DNA from: Pseudomonas sp. 30_B
Lineage (GTDB): Bacteria > Pseudomonadota > Gammaproteobacteria > Pseudomonadales > Pseudomonadaceae
Reading direction: 5' to 3'
Assembly: GCF_017491605.1 (NCBI RefSeq)
Contig: NZ_JAFGYY010000030.1
Coordinates: forward strand, 1 to 53,552
Length of the DNA stretch: 53,552 nucleotides
The position numbers and the translations under genes were made by a program. Position 1 is the stretch's first letter; each line of letters opens with the position of its first letter. The notes under the pieces are model-generated. The model did no database searches and had not been told where the DNA came from. It worked only from the letters and a program-made list of their open reading frames with translations. Of this stretch, positions 40,255 to 48,145 are shown piece after piece.

Positions 40255-41559
40255 TCAGTTCAGTTGTTCGACGCGGATGCGTACGACATTGCCGACGACG
40301 TCATCCAGCGCTTCCAGCGCGGCGATGGCTTCGATGATGCGGGACTCGAGCACGCGGTGGGTAACCAGGATCATCGGCACCAGACCGTCATGCTCTTCGA
40401 CTTCCATCTGCATGATCGATTCGATGTTGATGCCGCGCTCGGAGAGGATGGTCGCCACCTGGGCCAGTACGCCCGGATGGTCCTTGGCCTGGATGCGCAG
40501 GTAGTAGGCGCTTTCGCAGGCGTCGATCGGCAGGATCGGGTGGTCGGAGAGCGAGTCCGGCTGGAAGGCCAGGTGCGGCACGCGGTTCTCCGGGTCGGCG
40601 GTCATGGCGCGAACCACGTCCACCAGGTCGGCGACCACCGAGGAAGCGGTGGGCTCCATGCCGGCGCCAGCGCCGTAGAACAGCGTGGAACCAGCGGCAT
40701 CGCCGTTGACCATGACGGCGTTCATCACGCCGTTCACGTTGGCGATCAGGCGGTCGGCCGGGATCAGGGTCGGGTGCACGCGCAGCTCGATACCGCTGTC
40801 GGTACGGCGGGCGACGCCCAGGTGCTTGATGCGGTAGCCCAGCGCCTCGGCGTAGTTCACGTCGGCGGTGGTCAGCTGGGTGATGCCTTCGGTGTAGGCC
40901 TTGTCGAACTGCAGCGGGATGCCGAAGGCGATGGACGCCAGGATGGTCAGCTTGTGCGCGGCGTCGATGCCTTCGACGTCGAAGGTCGGATCGGCTTCGG
41001 CGTAGCCCAGCGCCTGGGCTTCCTTGAGCACGTCGGCAAAGGCGCGGCCCTTCTCGCGCATTTCGGTGAGGATGAAGTTGCCGGTGCCGTTGATGATGCC
41101 GGCCAGCCAGTTGATGCGGTTGGCGGCCAGGCCCTCGCGGATCGCCTTGATCACCGGGATGCCACCGGCCACGGCGGCTTCGAAGGCGACGATAACGCCC
41201 TTCTCGCGGGCCTTGGCGAAGATTTCGTTGCCGTGCACGGCGATCAGCGCCTTGTTCGCGGTGACCACGTGCTTGCCGTTCTCGATGGCCTTGAGCACCA
41301 GCTCGTGGGCCAGGGTGTAGCCGCCGATCAGCTCGATGACCACGTCGATTTCCGGGTTGTTCGCCACGTCGAAGATGTCGGCAGTAATGGGGGTACTGCC
41401 GGTATCACACTTCGGATTGGGGCGACGGGCGGCAATCTGCGCAACCTCGATACCACGCCCGGCACGGCGGGCAATCTCCTCGGCGTTGCGTTTGAGTACA
41501 TTGAAGGTACCGCCACCGACGGTCCCCAACCCACAGATTCCCACTTTCACCGGATTCAC
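40255..41559 (-). CDS. hom: Homoserine dehydrogenase
   Basis: The 434-residue enzyme reduces aspartate semialdehyde to homoserine with NAD(P)H. It has an N-terminal Rossmann motif VGICGLGTVGGGTFNVL, a catalytic core with NKALIAVHGNEIF, AAVAGGIPVIKAIREGL and GIINGTGNFILTEM, and a C-terminal ACT domain (from about 352, DHPGVLAQVATILSERGINIESIMQ) for threonine feedback. I choose the GTG at 41557-41559, which gives VNPVKVGICG, because GGGGAG lies 7 nt upstream and the length equals that remembered for P. aeruginosa Hom (434). The in-frame ATG at 41574 overlaps that Shine-Dalgarno and is unlikely. Confidence 0.95.
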   Translation of the reverse strand: MNPVKVGICGLGTVGGGTFNVLKRNAEEIARRAGRGIEVAQIAARRPNPKCDTGSTPITADIFDVANNPEIDVVIELIGGYTLAHELVLKAIENGKHVVTANKALIAVHGNEIFAKAREKGVIVAFEAAVAGGIPVIKAIREGLAANRINWLAGIINGTGNFILTEMREKGRAFADVLKEAQALGYAEADPTFDVEGIDAAHKLTILASIAFGIPLQFDKAYTEGITQLTTADVNYAEALGYRIKHLGVARRTDSGIELRVHPTLIPADRLIANVNGVMNAVMVNGDAAGSTLFYGAGAGMEPTASSVVADLVDVVRAMTADPENRVPHLAFQPDSLSDHPILPIDACESAYYLRIQAKDHPGVLAQVATILSERGINIESIMQMEVEEHDGLVPMILVTHRVLESRIIEAIAALEALDDVVGNVVRIRVEQLN

Positions 41560-41589
41560 GCTGAAACTCCCCATGATTACAGCAGCACA

Positions 41590-41638
41590 GTGCCTGACGC
41601 AGCGTGCCCGCAACGAGGCGGGCACGGTGGGCAGGCAC
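41590..41638 (-). other. Nested hairpin in the hom leader
   Basis: GTGCCTG (41590-41596) pairs with CAGGCAC (41632-41638), and inside it GTGCCCGC (41604-41611) pairs with GCGGGCAC (41618-41625). It lies 31-79 nt upstream of the hom GTG. It could be a leader control element or simply a processing structure; no leader peptide rich in Thr/Ile codons was found. Confidence 0.35.
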
Positions 41639-41678
41639 CAGGATCGAACCGGACCTGAGCCCGGTTCATTGTCGAAAG

Positions 41679-41702
41679 GAACCGCACATTACGAAGCGGT
41701 TC
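41679..41702 (-). terminator. Hairpin downstream of dsbC
   Basis: GAACCGC (41679-41685) pairs with GCGGTTC (41696-41702). The T-rich tract TTTATT is on the plus-strand side; on the minus strand CTTTCG follows. A possible weak terminator of dsbC. Confidence 0.4.
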
Positions 41703-41733
41703 TTTATTAGTCAATCAAAGCGCAGCCCGCGGC

Positions 41734-42462
41734 TTACTTGGCTTCCAGGGCCAGCTTGGCGATCTGGCCGGCCGGCTGGTAGCCCGGCAGCATCTGGCCG
41801 TTGGCCAGGATGATCGCCGGGGTGCCCTGCACTCCGACCATCTGGCCCAGTTCCAGCTGCTTGTTCACCGGGTTGTCGCACTTGGCGGCCTTCACTTCCT
41901 TCTCGTGGAACATGTCGGTCATCGCCGCCTGACGGTCCTTGGAGCACCAGACCGCCTGCAGTTGCGCATCGCCCGGCGAGTTCGGGCCCTGGCGCGGGAA
42001 GGCCAGGTAACGCACTTCGATGCCGCGCTTCTGCAGATCCGGCACTTCGGCGTGCAGCTTCTGGCAGTACGGGCAGGTGGTGTCGGTGAAGACGGTGATG
42101 TGCGCCTTGGTCTCGCCCTTGGCCGGGAAGACCACCATGTCGGCGGTCGGAATGCCGTTGATGGTCTTGGCCACGCCCGCGCTTTCGGCGACTTCGGTCA
42201 GGTTGGTCGGCTTGCCGTCCTTCACCTGGTAGATGTTGCCCTGGACGACGAACTGACCGTCGGCGCTGGCATAGAGCACGCGGCCGCCCTTGAGCTGCAC
42301 CTCGTAGATGCCTTCGAGGGGGCTCTTGGCGATGGCCTCGATGGGCAGGTCAGGCTGCAGGGACTGCAGGGTGGCACGGATGGCCTGGTCCGGCTCGGCG
42401 GCCAGGGCAAGGGTGCTGGCGAGGCCAAGGGCCGCGGCAGCCAGAAGTCGGGACAAACGCAT
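41734..42462 (-). CDS. dsbC: Thiol:disulfide interchange protein DsbC
   Basis: The 242-residue periplasmic disulfide isomerase has a signal peptide of about 22 residues (AAAALGLASTLALA|AEP). The N-terminal dimerisation domain (SLEGIYEVQLKGGRVLYASADGQFVVQG-like stretch) is followed by a thioredoxin domain with active site CPYC in FTDTTCPYCQKLH, a structural cysteine pair (VWCSKD and AAKCDNP), and the cis-Pro loop VGVQGTPAIIL. It corrects wrong disulfides and is reduced by DsbD. AGGAGTTTTCC precedes the ATG. It lies between xerD and hom on the same strand, as in other pseudomonads. Confidence 0.95.
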   Translation of the reverse strand: MRLSRLLAAAALGLASTLALAAEPDQAIRATLQSLQPDLPIEAIAKSPLEGIYEVQLKGGRVLYASADGQFVVQGNIYQVKDGKPTNLTEVAESAGVAKTINGIPTADMVVFPAKGETKAHITVFTDTTCPYCQKLHAEVPDLQKRGIEVRYLAFPRQGPNSPGDAQLQAVWCSKDRQAAMTDMFHEKEVKAAKCDNPVNKQLELGQMVGVQGTPAIILANGQMLPGYQPAGQIAKLALEAK

Positions 42463-42564
42463 GGAAAACTCCTGATGTCGGTCGGCGAAGACTATCACAC
42501 CCGACGGGTCAGGCCGAGCCGCAGGCTGTAGCAGGAAGCTTCCGTGGGAATACCAGCCTTGACC

Positions 42565-42644
42565 TGTAGGAGCGAGCTTGCTCGCGAACGCATTTCGCCG
42601 GCGGTTCCGGTGCCGTGCAGTTCGCGAGCAAGCTCGCTCCTACA
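42565..42644. repeat. TGTAGGAGCGAGC inverted pair
   Basis: Near-perfect 25-bp arms TGTAGGAGCGAGCTTGCTCG.. and the reverse complement enclose a 30-bp centre. A second copy is at 46284-46362. It sits 9 bp downstream of the xerD stop. Confidence 0.85.
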
Positions 42645-42653
42645 ACGTCCGGA

Positions 42654-43550
42654 TCACCCCCGTGGGTGGTGTTGCGCGTGCAGATCCTGCAATCGCGCGC
42701 GTGCAATATGGGTATAGATCTGCGTGGTGGAAAGGTCACTGTGCCCCAGCAGCATCTGCACCACCCGCAGATCGGCGCCGTGATTGAGCAGATGAGTGGC
42801 GAACGCATGGCGCAAGGTATGCGGCGACAGGCTCTTGCCGATGCAGGCGACTTTCGCGTGCAGCTTGATGCGGTGCCAGAAGGTCTGGCGAGTCATCTGC
42901 TCGCCGCGCAGGCTGGGGAACAGCACGTCGCTGGGCTTGCCACCCAGCAGGTCCGCGCGCGCCTCGCGCAGATAGCGCTCGATCCACAGGATGGCTTCCT
43001 CGCCCAGCGGCACCAACCGCTCCTTGCTGCCCTTGCCCATGACGCGCACCACGCCCTGGCGCAGGTTGACCTGCTCCAGGGTCAGCCCGACCAGTTCGCT
43101 GACCCGCAGCCCGCAGGCGTAAAGCACCTCCAGCATGGTGCGGTCGCGCAGGCCGAGGGGATCGTCGGTCTCCGGCGCCGCCAGCAGCGCTTCGACATCG
43201 GCTTCGGAGAGCGACTTGGGCAGCGGCTTGCCCAGTTGCGGCAGCTCCACCAGCAGCGTCGGGTCCTCGTCGATCAGCCCTTCGCGCAGGCAGTAGCGGT
43301 AGAAGCCCCGCAACCCGGACAGGAAGCGTGCCGTGGAGCGCGCCTTGTAACCCTCGCCGAGGCGCCAGGCCAAGTGATCGAGGATCACCTCGCGCCCCGC
43401 CGCCTCCAGCGCTACCCCGCGCTCGTCGAGCCAGCCGTTGAACAACGCCAGGTCGCTGCCGTAGGCGCTGCGGGTGTTGTCGGAAAGGCCCTTTTCCAAC
43501 CAGAGGGCGTCGAGGAAGCGGTCGATCAGTGAATGTGAAACCGGCATCAT
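42654..43550 (-). CDS. xerD: Site-specific tyrosine recombinase XerD
   Basis: This 298-residue tyrosine recombinase acts with XerC at dif to resolve chromosome dimers under FtsK. It has an N-terminal core-binding domain (LIDRFLDALWLEKGLSDNTRSAYGSDL) and a catalytic domain with the full residue set: Arg in ACGLRVSELVGL, Lys in GKGSKERLVPL, His and Arg in LSPHTLRHAFATHLL, His in LGHSDLSTTQ and nucleophile Tyr in IYTHIARARL. Length fits XerD. The second ATG (43547) is an equally good start; the Shine-Dalgarno is poor for both. It is divergent from the antiporter gene with only 94 bp between starts. Confidence 0.95.
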   Translation of the reverse strand: MMPVSHSLIDRFLDALWLEKGLSDNTRSAYGSDLALFNGWLDERGVALEAAGREVILDHLAWRLGEGYKARSTARFLSGLRGFYRYCLREGLIDEDPTLLVELPQLGKPLPKSLSEADVEALLAAPETDDPLGLRDRTMLEVLYACGLRVSELVGLTLEQVNLRQGVVRVMGKGSKERLVPLGEEAILWIERYLREARADLLGGKPSDVLFPSLRGEQMTRQTFWHRIKLHAKVACIGKSLSPHTLRHAFATHLLNHGADLRVVQMLLGHSDLSTTQIYTHIARARLQDLHAQHHPRG

Positions 43551-43644
43551 GTCAGGCTATATCGATAGAAAAAGCGTCGGACTAGTCTTCCACAGCCTCA
43601 CCCCGCAACTCCACCGTCAACCGCGCAAGGACCCCGGCTCCATC

Positions 43645-45489
43645 ATGGACGAACACAGCACTTACTACGCCTTCGCCGGCATTGGCATCGCAGCCCTCCT
43701 CAGCCAGTGGCTGGCCTGGCGCCTGCGCCTGCCGGCGATCCTGTTCCTGCTGCTGAGCGGCATCCTGGTAGGGCCCGTCCTGCACCTGCTGACGCCGGAG
43801 CACCTGTTCGGCCCGCTGCTGTTCCCGCTGGTGTCGCTGGCGGTGGCGCTGGTGCTGTTCGAAGGCAGCCTGACCCTGCACCTCGACGAGTGGAAGGAAA
43901 TCGGCACCGTCGTTCGTCGACTGGTCAGCATCGGCGCGCTCGTCACCTGGGGCGTGATCGCCGTGGCGACTCATTACCTGCTGGACTTCACCTGGGAGAT
44001 GGCCCTGCTGTTCGGCACCCTCACCCTGGTCACCGGCCCCACGGTGATCGTGCCGATGCTGCGGGTGGTGCGCCCCAACGCCACCATCGCCAACATCCTG
44101 CGCTGGGAAGGCATCGTCATCGACCCCATCGGCGCCCTGCTGGCACTGGTGGTGTACAGCTTCATCGCCGCCAGCGGCAACGACCTGGGCTGGATGCAGA
44201 GCCTGAAAGCCTTTTTCAGCGTCGTCGGCTGCGGCATTGCCTTCGGCCTCGCCGGCGGCCAGGCACTGGGGGTCGCCCTGCGCCGCCACTGGCTGCCCGA
44301 CTACCTGCACAACCTGGCATCGCTGTCCGTGGTACTGGGCGTCTTCGTGCTGTCGAACACGGTGATGTCGGAGTCCGGGCTGCTCGCGGTGACCGTGATG
44401 GGCCTGCGCCTGGCCAACATGCAGGGCGTCGACGTGCGGCAGATCCTGCACTTCAAGGAGAACCTCAGCGTGCTGCTGATCTCCGGCCTGTTCGTGCTGC
44501 TCGCCGCACGCCTGGACCTTGCGGCACTGCTCGGCCTGGGACCGGTGGCGCTGCTGGTACTGGCGCTGATCCAGTTCGTCGCCCGGCCACTGAGCGTGAT
44601 GATCTCCACCGCCGGCTCCTCGCTGAACTGGCGCGAACGTGCCCTGCTGAGCTGGATCGCCCCGCGCGGCATCGTCGCCGCAGCGGTTTCGGCGATTTTC
44701 GCCATCCGCCTGCAGGAAGCCGGCCATGCCCAGGCCGGGGTGCTGGTGCCCCTCACCTTCCTGGTGATCATCGGCACCGTGGTCCTGCAGAGCGCCACCG
44801 CGCGTCCGCTGGCCCGGCTGCTGAAGGTCGCCGAGCCGTCGCCCACCGGCTTCCTGATCATCGGCGCCAACTCCGTGGCACGGGCCATCGGCGCTGGCCT
44901 GCAGAACGCCGGGGTGAAGGTGCTGCTCACCGACTCCAGCTGGGAAAACACCCGTGCCGCGCGCATGGAGAACCTGCCGACCTACTTCGGCAACCCCGCC
45001 TCGCAACACGCCGAGGCGCATCTGGACCTGATCGGCCTGGGACACCTGCTGGCGCTGTCGCCCAACGCCGAGCTGAATGCGCTGATGTGCATGAGCTTCC
45101 GCCACGAATTCAGCCCCTGGCAGCGCTTCATCCTGCCCAGCAGCCAGGACAGCCGCCGCAGCGAGAAACACCGCGTCAGCGATCGCCATCGCGGCCATCC
45201 GCTGGGGCAGATAAACGTCACCTATCCGCAGATGGCCGGAATGATCGCGCGCGGCGCGGAAATCCGCTCGACGCTGCTCAGCGACAACTTCGGCTGGGAG
45301 CAATACCAGGACCAGCACGGCAGTCGAGCGCTGCTGCTGTTCGCGCGCGACCCGAACGGCCGCCTGCACGTTGCCAGTCCCGAGCGGCCGCTGACACCCG
45401 GCACCGGCTGGACGCTGATCTCGCTGGTGGAAGAAGTCGCGGAAAGTACCGCGGGTATAAATGAAACGACGCAAGCCGCAATAACCTGA
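43645..45489 (+). CDS. CPA1-type Na+/H+ antiporter with C-terminal nucleotide-binding-like domain
   Basis: The 614-residue cation/proton antiporter has 12-13 TM segments over residues 1-400, with GILVGPVL, VALVLFEGSLTLHLDEWKEI, TGPTVIVPMLRVV and WEGIVIDPIGALLALVVYSF (the ion-binding Asp is in the GIVIDP motif, as in NhaP). After residue 410 comes a TrkA-N/RCK-like Rossmann segment (TGFLIIGANSVARAIGAGLQNAGVKVLLTD) and a C-terminal soluble tail. I start at MDEHSTYYAFAGIGIA (43645); the longer frame upstream overlaps xerD. From memory it is the PA3739 orthologue. A role in pH/Na+ homeostasis is expected; ion specificity is unknown. Confidence 0.92.
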   Translation: MDEHSTYYAFAGIGIAALLSQWLAWRLRLPAILFLLLSGILVGPVLHLLTPEHLFGPLLFPLVSLAVALVLFEGSLTLHLDEWKEIGTVVRRLVSIGALVTWGVIAVATHYLLDFTWEMALLFGTLTLVTGPTVIVPMLRVVRPNATIANILRWEGIVIDPIGALLALVVYSFIAASGNDLGWMQSLKAFFSVVGCGIAFGLAGGQALGVALRRHWLPDYLHNLASLSVVLGVFVLSNTVMSESGLLAVTVMGLRLANMQGVDVRQILHFKENLSVLLISGLFVLLAARLDLAALLGLGPVALLVLALIQFVARPLSVMISTAGSSLNWRERALLSWIAPRGIVAAAVSAIFAIRLQEAGHAQAGVLVPLTFLVIIGTVVLQSATARPLARLLKVAEPSPTGFLIIGANSVARAIGAGLQNAGVKVLLTDSSWENTRAARMENLPTYFGNPASQHAEAHLDLIGLGHLLALSPNAELNALMCMSFRHEFSPWQRFILPSSQDSRRSEKHRVSDRHRGHPLGQINVTYPQMAGMIARGAEIRSTLLSDNFGWEQYQDQHGSRALLLFARDPNGRLHVASPERPLTPGTGWTLISLVEEVAESTAGINETTQAAIT

Positions 45490-45572
45490 CAATCGGCCGC
45501 GTCAGCCTATCTTTAGGTGGGTGACAGAATCCGTCTGACAGACAATGATTGCATCACGCCATCATTGCGCAC

Positions 45573-46265
45573 ATGAAGCTTACCGTCATGCCCAGTCAGC
45601 AAAACTCCCGCCTCGGTCAGATCCTGGTCTGCAAGGGACTGATCACCTCCCGACAGCTGGAGCAGGCCATCCAGCTCCAGCTCACCAATGGACTGCGCCT
45701 GGGCGAAACCCTGATCCAGCAAGGCTGGATCAGCGAGCGCCAGCTCGGTCGCGCATTGAAGAAGCAGAACAACGTGCGCCTGGCGGCGACGCTTCTCGCG
45801 GCGCTGCTCAGCCCGTTCCAGCTGGCCAGCGCGGATGTGCAGCGTCAGGCCCCGACCAGCATCACCCGACACGAGGCACCCCAGGGCTTGAGGCCGCTCA
45901 GCGACCATGAGATGAGCAACATCAACGCCCAGGGATTCGATGACACCCTGCAGAGCCTGCTGGTCAGTGCCGAAAGCGGCGACGGCGTGGGCACCGTCAA
46001 GCAGCTCGCGCGACTGGTATTGCCGGTGGTGGACAGCCTGGACGCCGAGACTTCCATGCGCGACGTGCAGTACGACACCCTGCACGCCTCCTCGACCCTC
46101 AATGCCGATGGCTCGATCAATGTGCGCCTGCCCAGCTCCATCGGCGAGGTACGCTTCGACAACATCCGCGTCGCCGGTGCGCCGAAAACCCAGAGCATGG
46201 GCAGCCTGAGCCTGCAGAACATCGACCTGTCCCAGGCTTCGCTGAAGATCAGCCTGCGCCACTAA
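45573..46265 (+). CDS. MshEN-like domain fused before a signal/TM segment and a FilA-like secreted domain
   Basis: Counting from the ATG at 45573 (alternatives 45549, 45588; none has a good Shine-Dalgarno), the protein has 230 residues. Residues 13-36 and 42-65 are two 24-residue units separated by exactly five residues. Each starts RLG, has Gly at 10, Leu at 17 and Gln at 24, the pattern of the MshEN c-di-GMP-binding domain. A basic stretch (ALKKQNNVR), a hydrophobic segment (LAATLLAALLSPFQL) and ASADV at about 84-90 look like an internal signal peptide or TM anchor. The remainder contains RPLSDHEMSNINAQGFDDTLQSL, resembling FilA/DUF6160-type secreted proteins. It follows the antiporter gene by 83 bp on the same strand. 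Confidence 0.85.
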   Translation: MKLTVMPSQQNSRLGQILVCKGLITSRQLEQAIQLQLTNGLRLGETLIQQGWISERQLGRALKKQNNVRLAATLLAALLSPFQLASADVQRQAPTSITRHEAPQGLRPLSDHEMSNINAQGFDDTLQSLLVSAESGDGVGTVKQLARLVLPVVDSLDAETSMRDVQYDTLHASSTLNADGSINVRLPSSIGEVRFDNIRVAGAPKTQSMGSLSLQNIDLSQASLKISLRH

Positions 46266-46283
46266 AACCGATGGATGGATATC

Positions 46284-46362
46284 TGTAGGAGCGAGCTTGC
46301 TCGTCAACCGCCCAACACCGATGTGACCGGCAAATCTGTTCGCGAGCAAGCTCGCTCCTACA
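46284..46362. repeat. TGTAGGAGCGAGC inverted pair (second copy)
   Basis: Arms match those at 42565-42644 with small changes at the inner end of the left arm; it lies between convergent genes. Confidence 0.8.
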
Positions 46363-46373
46363 ATTCAAATGAA

Positions 46374-46397
46374 AGAAGGCGCCCATGGGCGCCTTCT
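46374..46397. terminator. Bidirectional hairpin between convergent genes
   Basis: GAAGGCGCC and GGCGCCTTC form a 9-bp stem around a 4-nt loop, 7 bp past the stop of the thioesterase gene and 110 bp past the MshEN-like gene. T-tracts are short on both sides. Confidence 0.6.
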
Positions 46398-46403
46398 TGC
46401 GTT

Positions 46404-46817
46404 TCAGGCCTCGAAGCCGGGCAGGACCGGCACCGGACGCTTCTCGTCATCGATGGCGACGAAGCTGAACAGGCCGTGGATGGCCTTCTCGCGACCGTCG
46501 GCGGCCATGCTCTCGACGAAGACTTCCACCTCGACCTTGAGGCTGGTGTTGCCGACCTTCACCACCCGCCCGATCAGCTCGACGATGGAGCCGGCAGGGA
46601 TCGGATGCTTGAAATCGATGCGGTCAGTGGAAACCGTCACCAGCGGCAGGCGGCAGAAGCGCGTCGCGGCGATGAAGGAGACCTCGTCCATCCAGGCCAG
46701 CGCGGTGCCGCCGAACAGAGTGTTGTGGTGATTGGTGGTGGGCGGGAAGATCGCCTTGGTCACGCGGGTTTCCGCCAACGTCGTGCGGCGGAGGATTTCT
46801 TGCTCTCGGGGGCTCAT
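46404..46817 (-). CDS. Acyl-CoA thioesterase, YciA/BACH-type hotdog fold
   Basis: The 137-residue single hotdog-fold thioesterase starts MSPREQEILRRTTLAETRVTKAIFPPTTNHHNTLFGGTALAWMDE (start 46815-46817). The HNTLFGGTALAWMDEVSFIAATR segment carries the catalytic Asn/His-Gly-Gly...Asp/Glu arrangement of the YciA/BFIT group, which hydrolyses fatty acyl-CoA; the chain-length preference is unknown. The longer upstream frame to 46934 is low-complexity and lies toward the rplS terminator. From memory it corresponds to PA3741. Confidence 0.9.
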   Translation of the reverse strand: MSPREQEILRRTTLAETRVTKAIFPPTTNHHNTLFGGTALAWMDEVSFIAATRFCRLPLVTVSTDRIDFKHPIPAGSIVELIGRVVKVGNTSLKVEVEVFVESMAADGREKAIHGLFSFVAIDDEKRPVPVLPGFEA

Positions 46818-46932
46818 GCCACTGCTACCTGATGCAATGAGGGGTGGCTGCCAGTGCTGCGGGTGTTGTACTTGTGATGCGCTGCCGGAGGCAGGTGGGG
46901 CGACCGGACCGGTTGGCCGGCAAACGCCAGGC

Positions 46933-46967
46933 AAGAAAAAAGCAGCCCGTGGGCTGCTTTTTTCTTC
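46933..46967 (-). terminator. Intrinsic terminator of the rpsP-rimM-trmD-rplS operon
   Basis: AAGAAAAAAGCAGCCC-GT-GGGCTGCTTTTTTCTT is a perfect stem with T6 on both strands, 14 nt after the rplS stop. Confidence 0.92.
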
Positions 46968-46980
46968 GAAAGAACCGGTC

Positions 46981-47331
46981 TTAGACCAGTTTTTCCTTGA
47001 TGCGCGCTGCCTTGCCGGACAGTTCGCGGAGGTAGTACAGCTTGGCCTTGCGCACGTCGCCGCGACGCTTGACGGAAACGCTGTCTACCAGCGGGCTGTA
47101 GGTCTGGAAGGTACGCTCAACGCCTACGCCGTTGGAGATCTTGCGAACGGTGAAAGCACTGTTCAGGCCGCGGTTACGCTTGCCGATGACAACGCCTTCG
47201 AAGGCCTGCAGACGCTGACGGTCGCCTTCCTTCACTTTAACCTGGACGATTACGGTGTCGCCGGGGGCGAACGCCGGAATCTCTTTGTTCATCTGTTCAG
47301 CTTCGATCTGCTGAATGATCTTGTTGGTCAT
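46981..47331 (-). CDS. rplS: 50S ribosomal protein L19
   Basis: The 116-residue L19, at the 30S-50S interface, starts MTNKIIQQIEAEQMNKEIPAFAPGDTVIVQVKVKEG and ends YYLRELSGKAARIKEKLV. The FEGVVIGKRNRGLNSAFTVRKIS and RRGDVRKAKLYYLRELSGKAARI blocks are L19 hallmarks. It is last in the rpsP-rimM-trmD-rplS operon, with 44 bp to trmD and a strong terminator behind. TAGGAGC precedes the ATG. Confidence 0.98.
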   Translation of the reverse strand: MTNKIIQQIEAEQMNKEIPAFAPGDTVIVQVKVKEGDRQRLQAFEGVVIGKRNRGLNSAFTVRKISNGVGVERTFQTYSPLVDSVSVKRRGDVRKAKLYYLRELSGKAARIKEKLV

Positions 47332-47375
47332 TTCAGTGCTCCTAAGACAAACGCTCGGCGCTCGCCATCGATACG

Positions 47376-48119
47376 TTAACTATCGTTCCGCTGGCGGATG
47401 TATTCCTCCAGCAGCTTCTTCTCTTCTCCAGAAAGCGAGCGGCAATCCAGAAGATCGGCACGTCGTTCCCAGGTCCTGCCTAAGGACTGCTGCAAACGCC
47501 AGCGCCGGATGTGTTCGTGGTTGCCGCTGAGCAGCACCTCAGGAACACGCTTGTCTGCGTACACCTCGGGTCGGGTGTAGTGCGGACAGTCGAGCAGGCC
47601 ATCCGTGAAGGAGTCCTCCTCGGCGGAGTCCACGTGGCCCAGTGCACCGGGCAACAATCGCGTGACCGCGTCAATCAGCACCATGGCCGGAAGCTCACCC
47701 CCGGACAGGACATAATCGCCAACTGACCATTCCTCATCGACATGCTCTTCAATGAAGCGCTCGTCGATGCCTTCGTAACGCCCGGCGATCAGGATCAGTC
47801 GTTCCTCGTTCGCCAGTTCTTTCACGGCCGCCTGCGTCAGCTTGCGACCTTGCGGCGAGAGGTAGATCACCTTCGCCGGTCCGCCTGCGGCTTGCCGGGC
47901 ATCGCCCAGTGCGCCTTCGAGCGGCTTGATTTTCATCACCATGCCGGGACCACCGCCGAAAGGCCGGTCGTCCACCGTCTGGTGACGGTCCTCGGTGTTG
48001 CTTCGCGGGTTGAAGCACTGAAGCTGAATCAGCTCCTGCTTGACCGCGCGACTCGTGATGCCATAGTCGCTGATGGCGCGAAACATCTCCGGAAAGATGC
48101 TGATCACTCCTATCCACAT
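47376..48119 (-). CDS. trmD: tRNA (guanine-N1-)-methyltransferase TrmD
   Basis: The 247-residue SPOUT methyltransferase makes m1G37 in tRNAs, preventing +1 frameshifts. I start at MWIGVISIFPEMFRAISDYG (48117-48119), with GAGAG about 10 nt before. The trefoil-knot SAM site is visible in YLSPQGRKLTQ, LIAGRYEGIDERFIE and SVGDYVLSGGELPAMVLIDAVTRLLPGAL, and the tRNA-binding C-terminal part in PHYTRPEVYADKRVPEVLLSGNHEHIRRWR. A longer frame to 48209 overlaps rimM and is unlikely; the N terminus is a few residues shorter than the P. aeruginosa form as I remember it. rimM is 26 bp upstream. Confidence 0.96.
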   Translation of the reverse strand: MWIGVISIFPEMFRAISDYGITSRAVKQELIQLQCFNPRSNTEDRHQTVDDRPFGGGPGMVMKIKPLEGALGDARQAAGGPAKVIYLSPQGRKLTQAAVKELANEERLILIAGRYEGIDERFIEEHVDEEWSVGDYVLSGGELPAMVLIDAVTRLLPGALGHVDSAEEDSFTDGLLDCPHYTRPEVYADKRVPEVLLSGNHEHIRRWRLQQSLGRTWERRADLLDCRSLSGEEKKLLEEYIRQRNDS

Positions 48120-48145
48120 CGGCTGAGGGCTCTCATCCACATGGC

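Noticed and set aside
38818..41658. 946-codon open frame on the plus strand opposite thrC and hom
   Set aside because: It is antisense to two unmistakable conserved genes and has the His/Gln/Gly/Asp-rich composition produced by reading high-GC codons on the other strand.
41630..41680. tRNA-like T-arm sequence (GGTTCGATCC on the minus strand)
   Set aside because: The bases flanking the TTCGATC loop do not pair as a 5-bp T stem, and there is no acceptor or anticodon arm in the right place.
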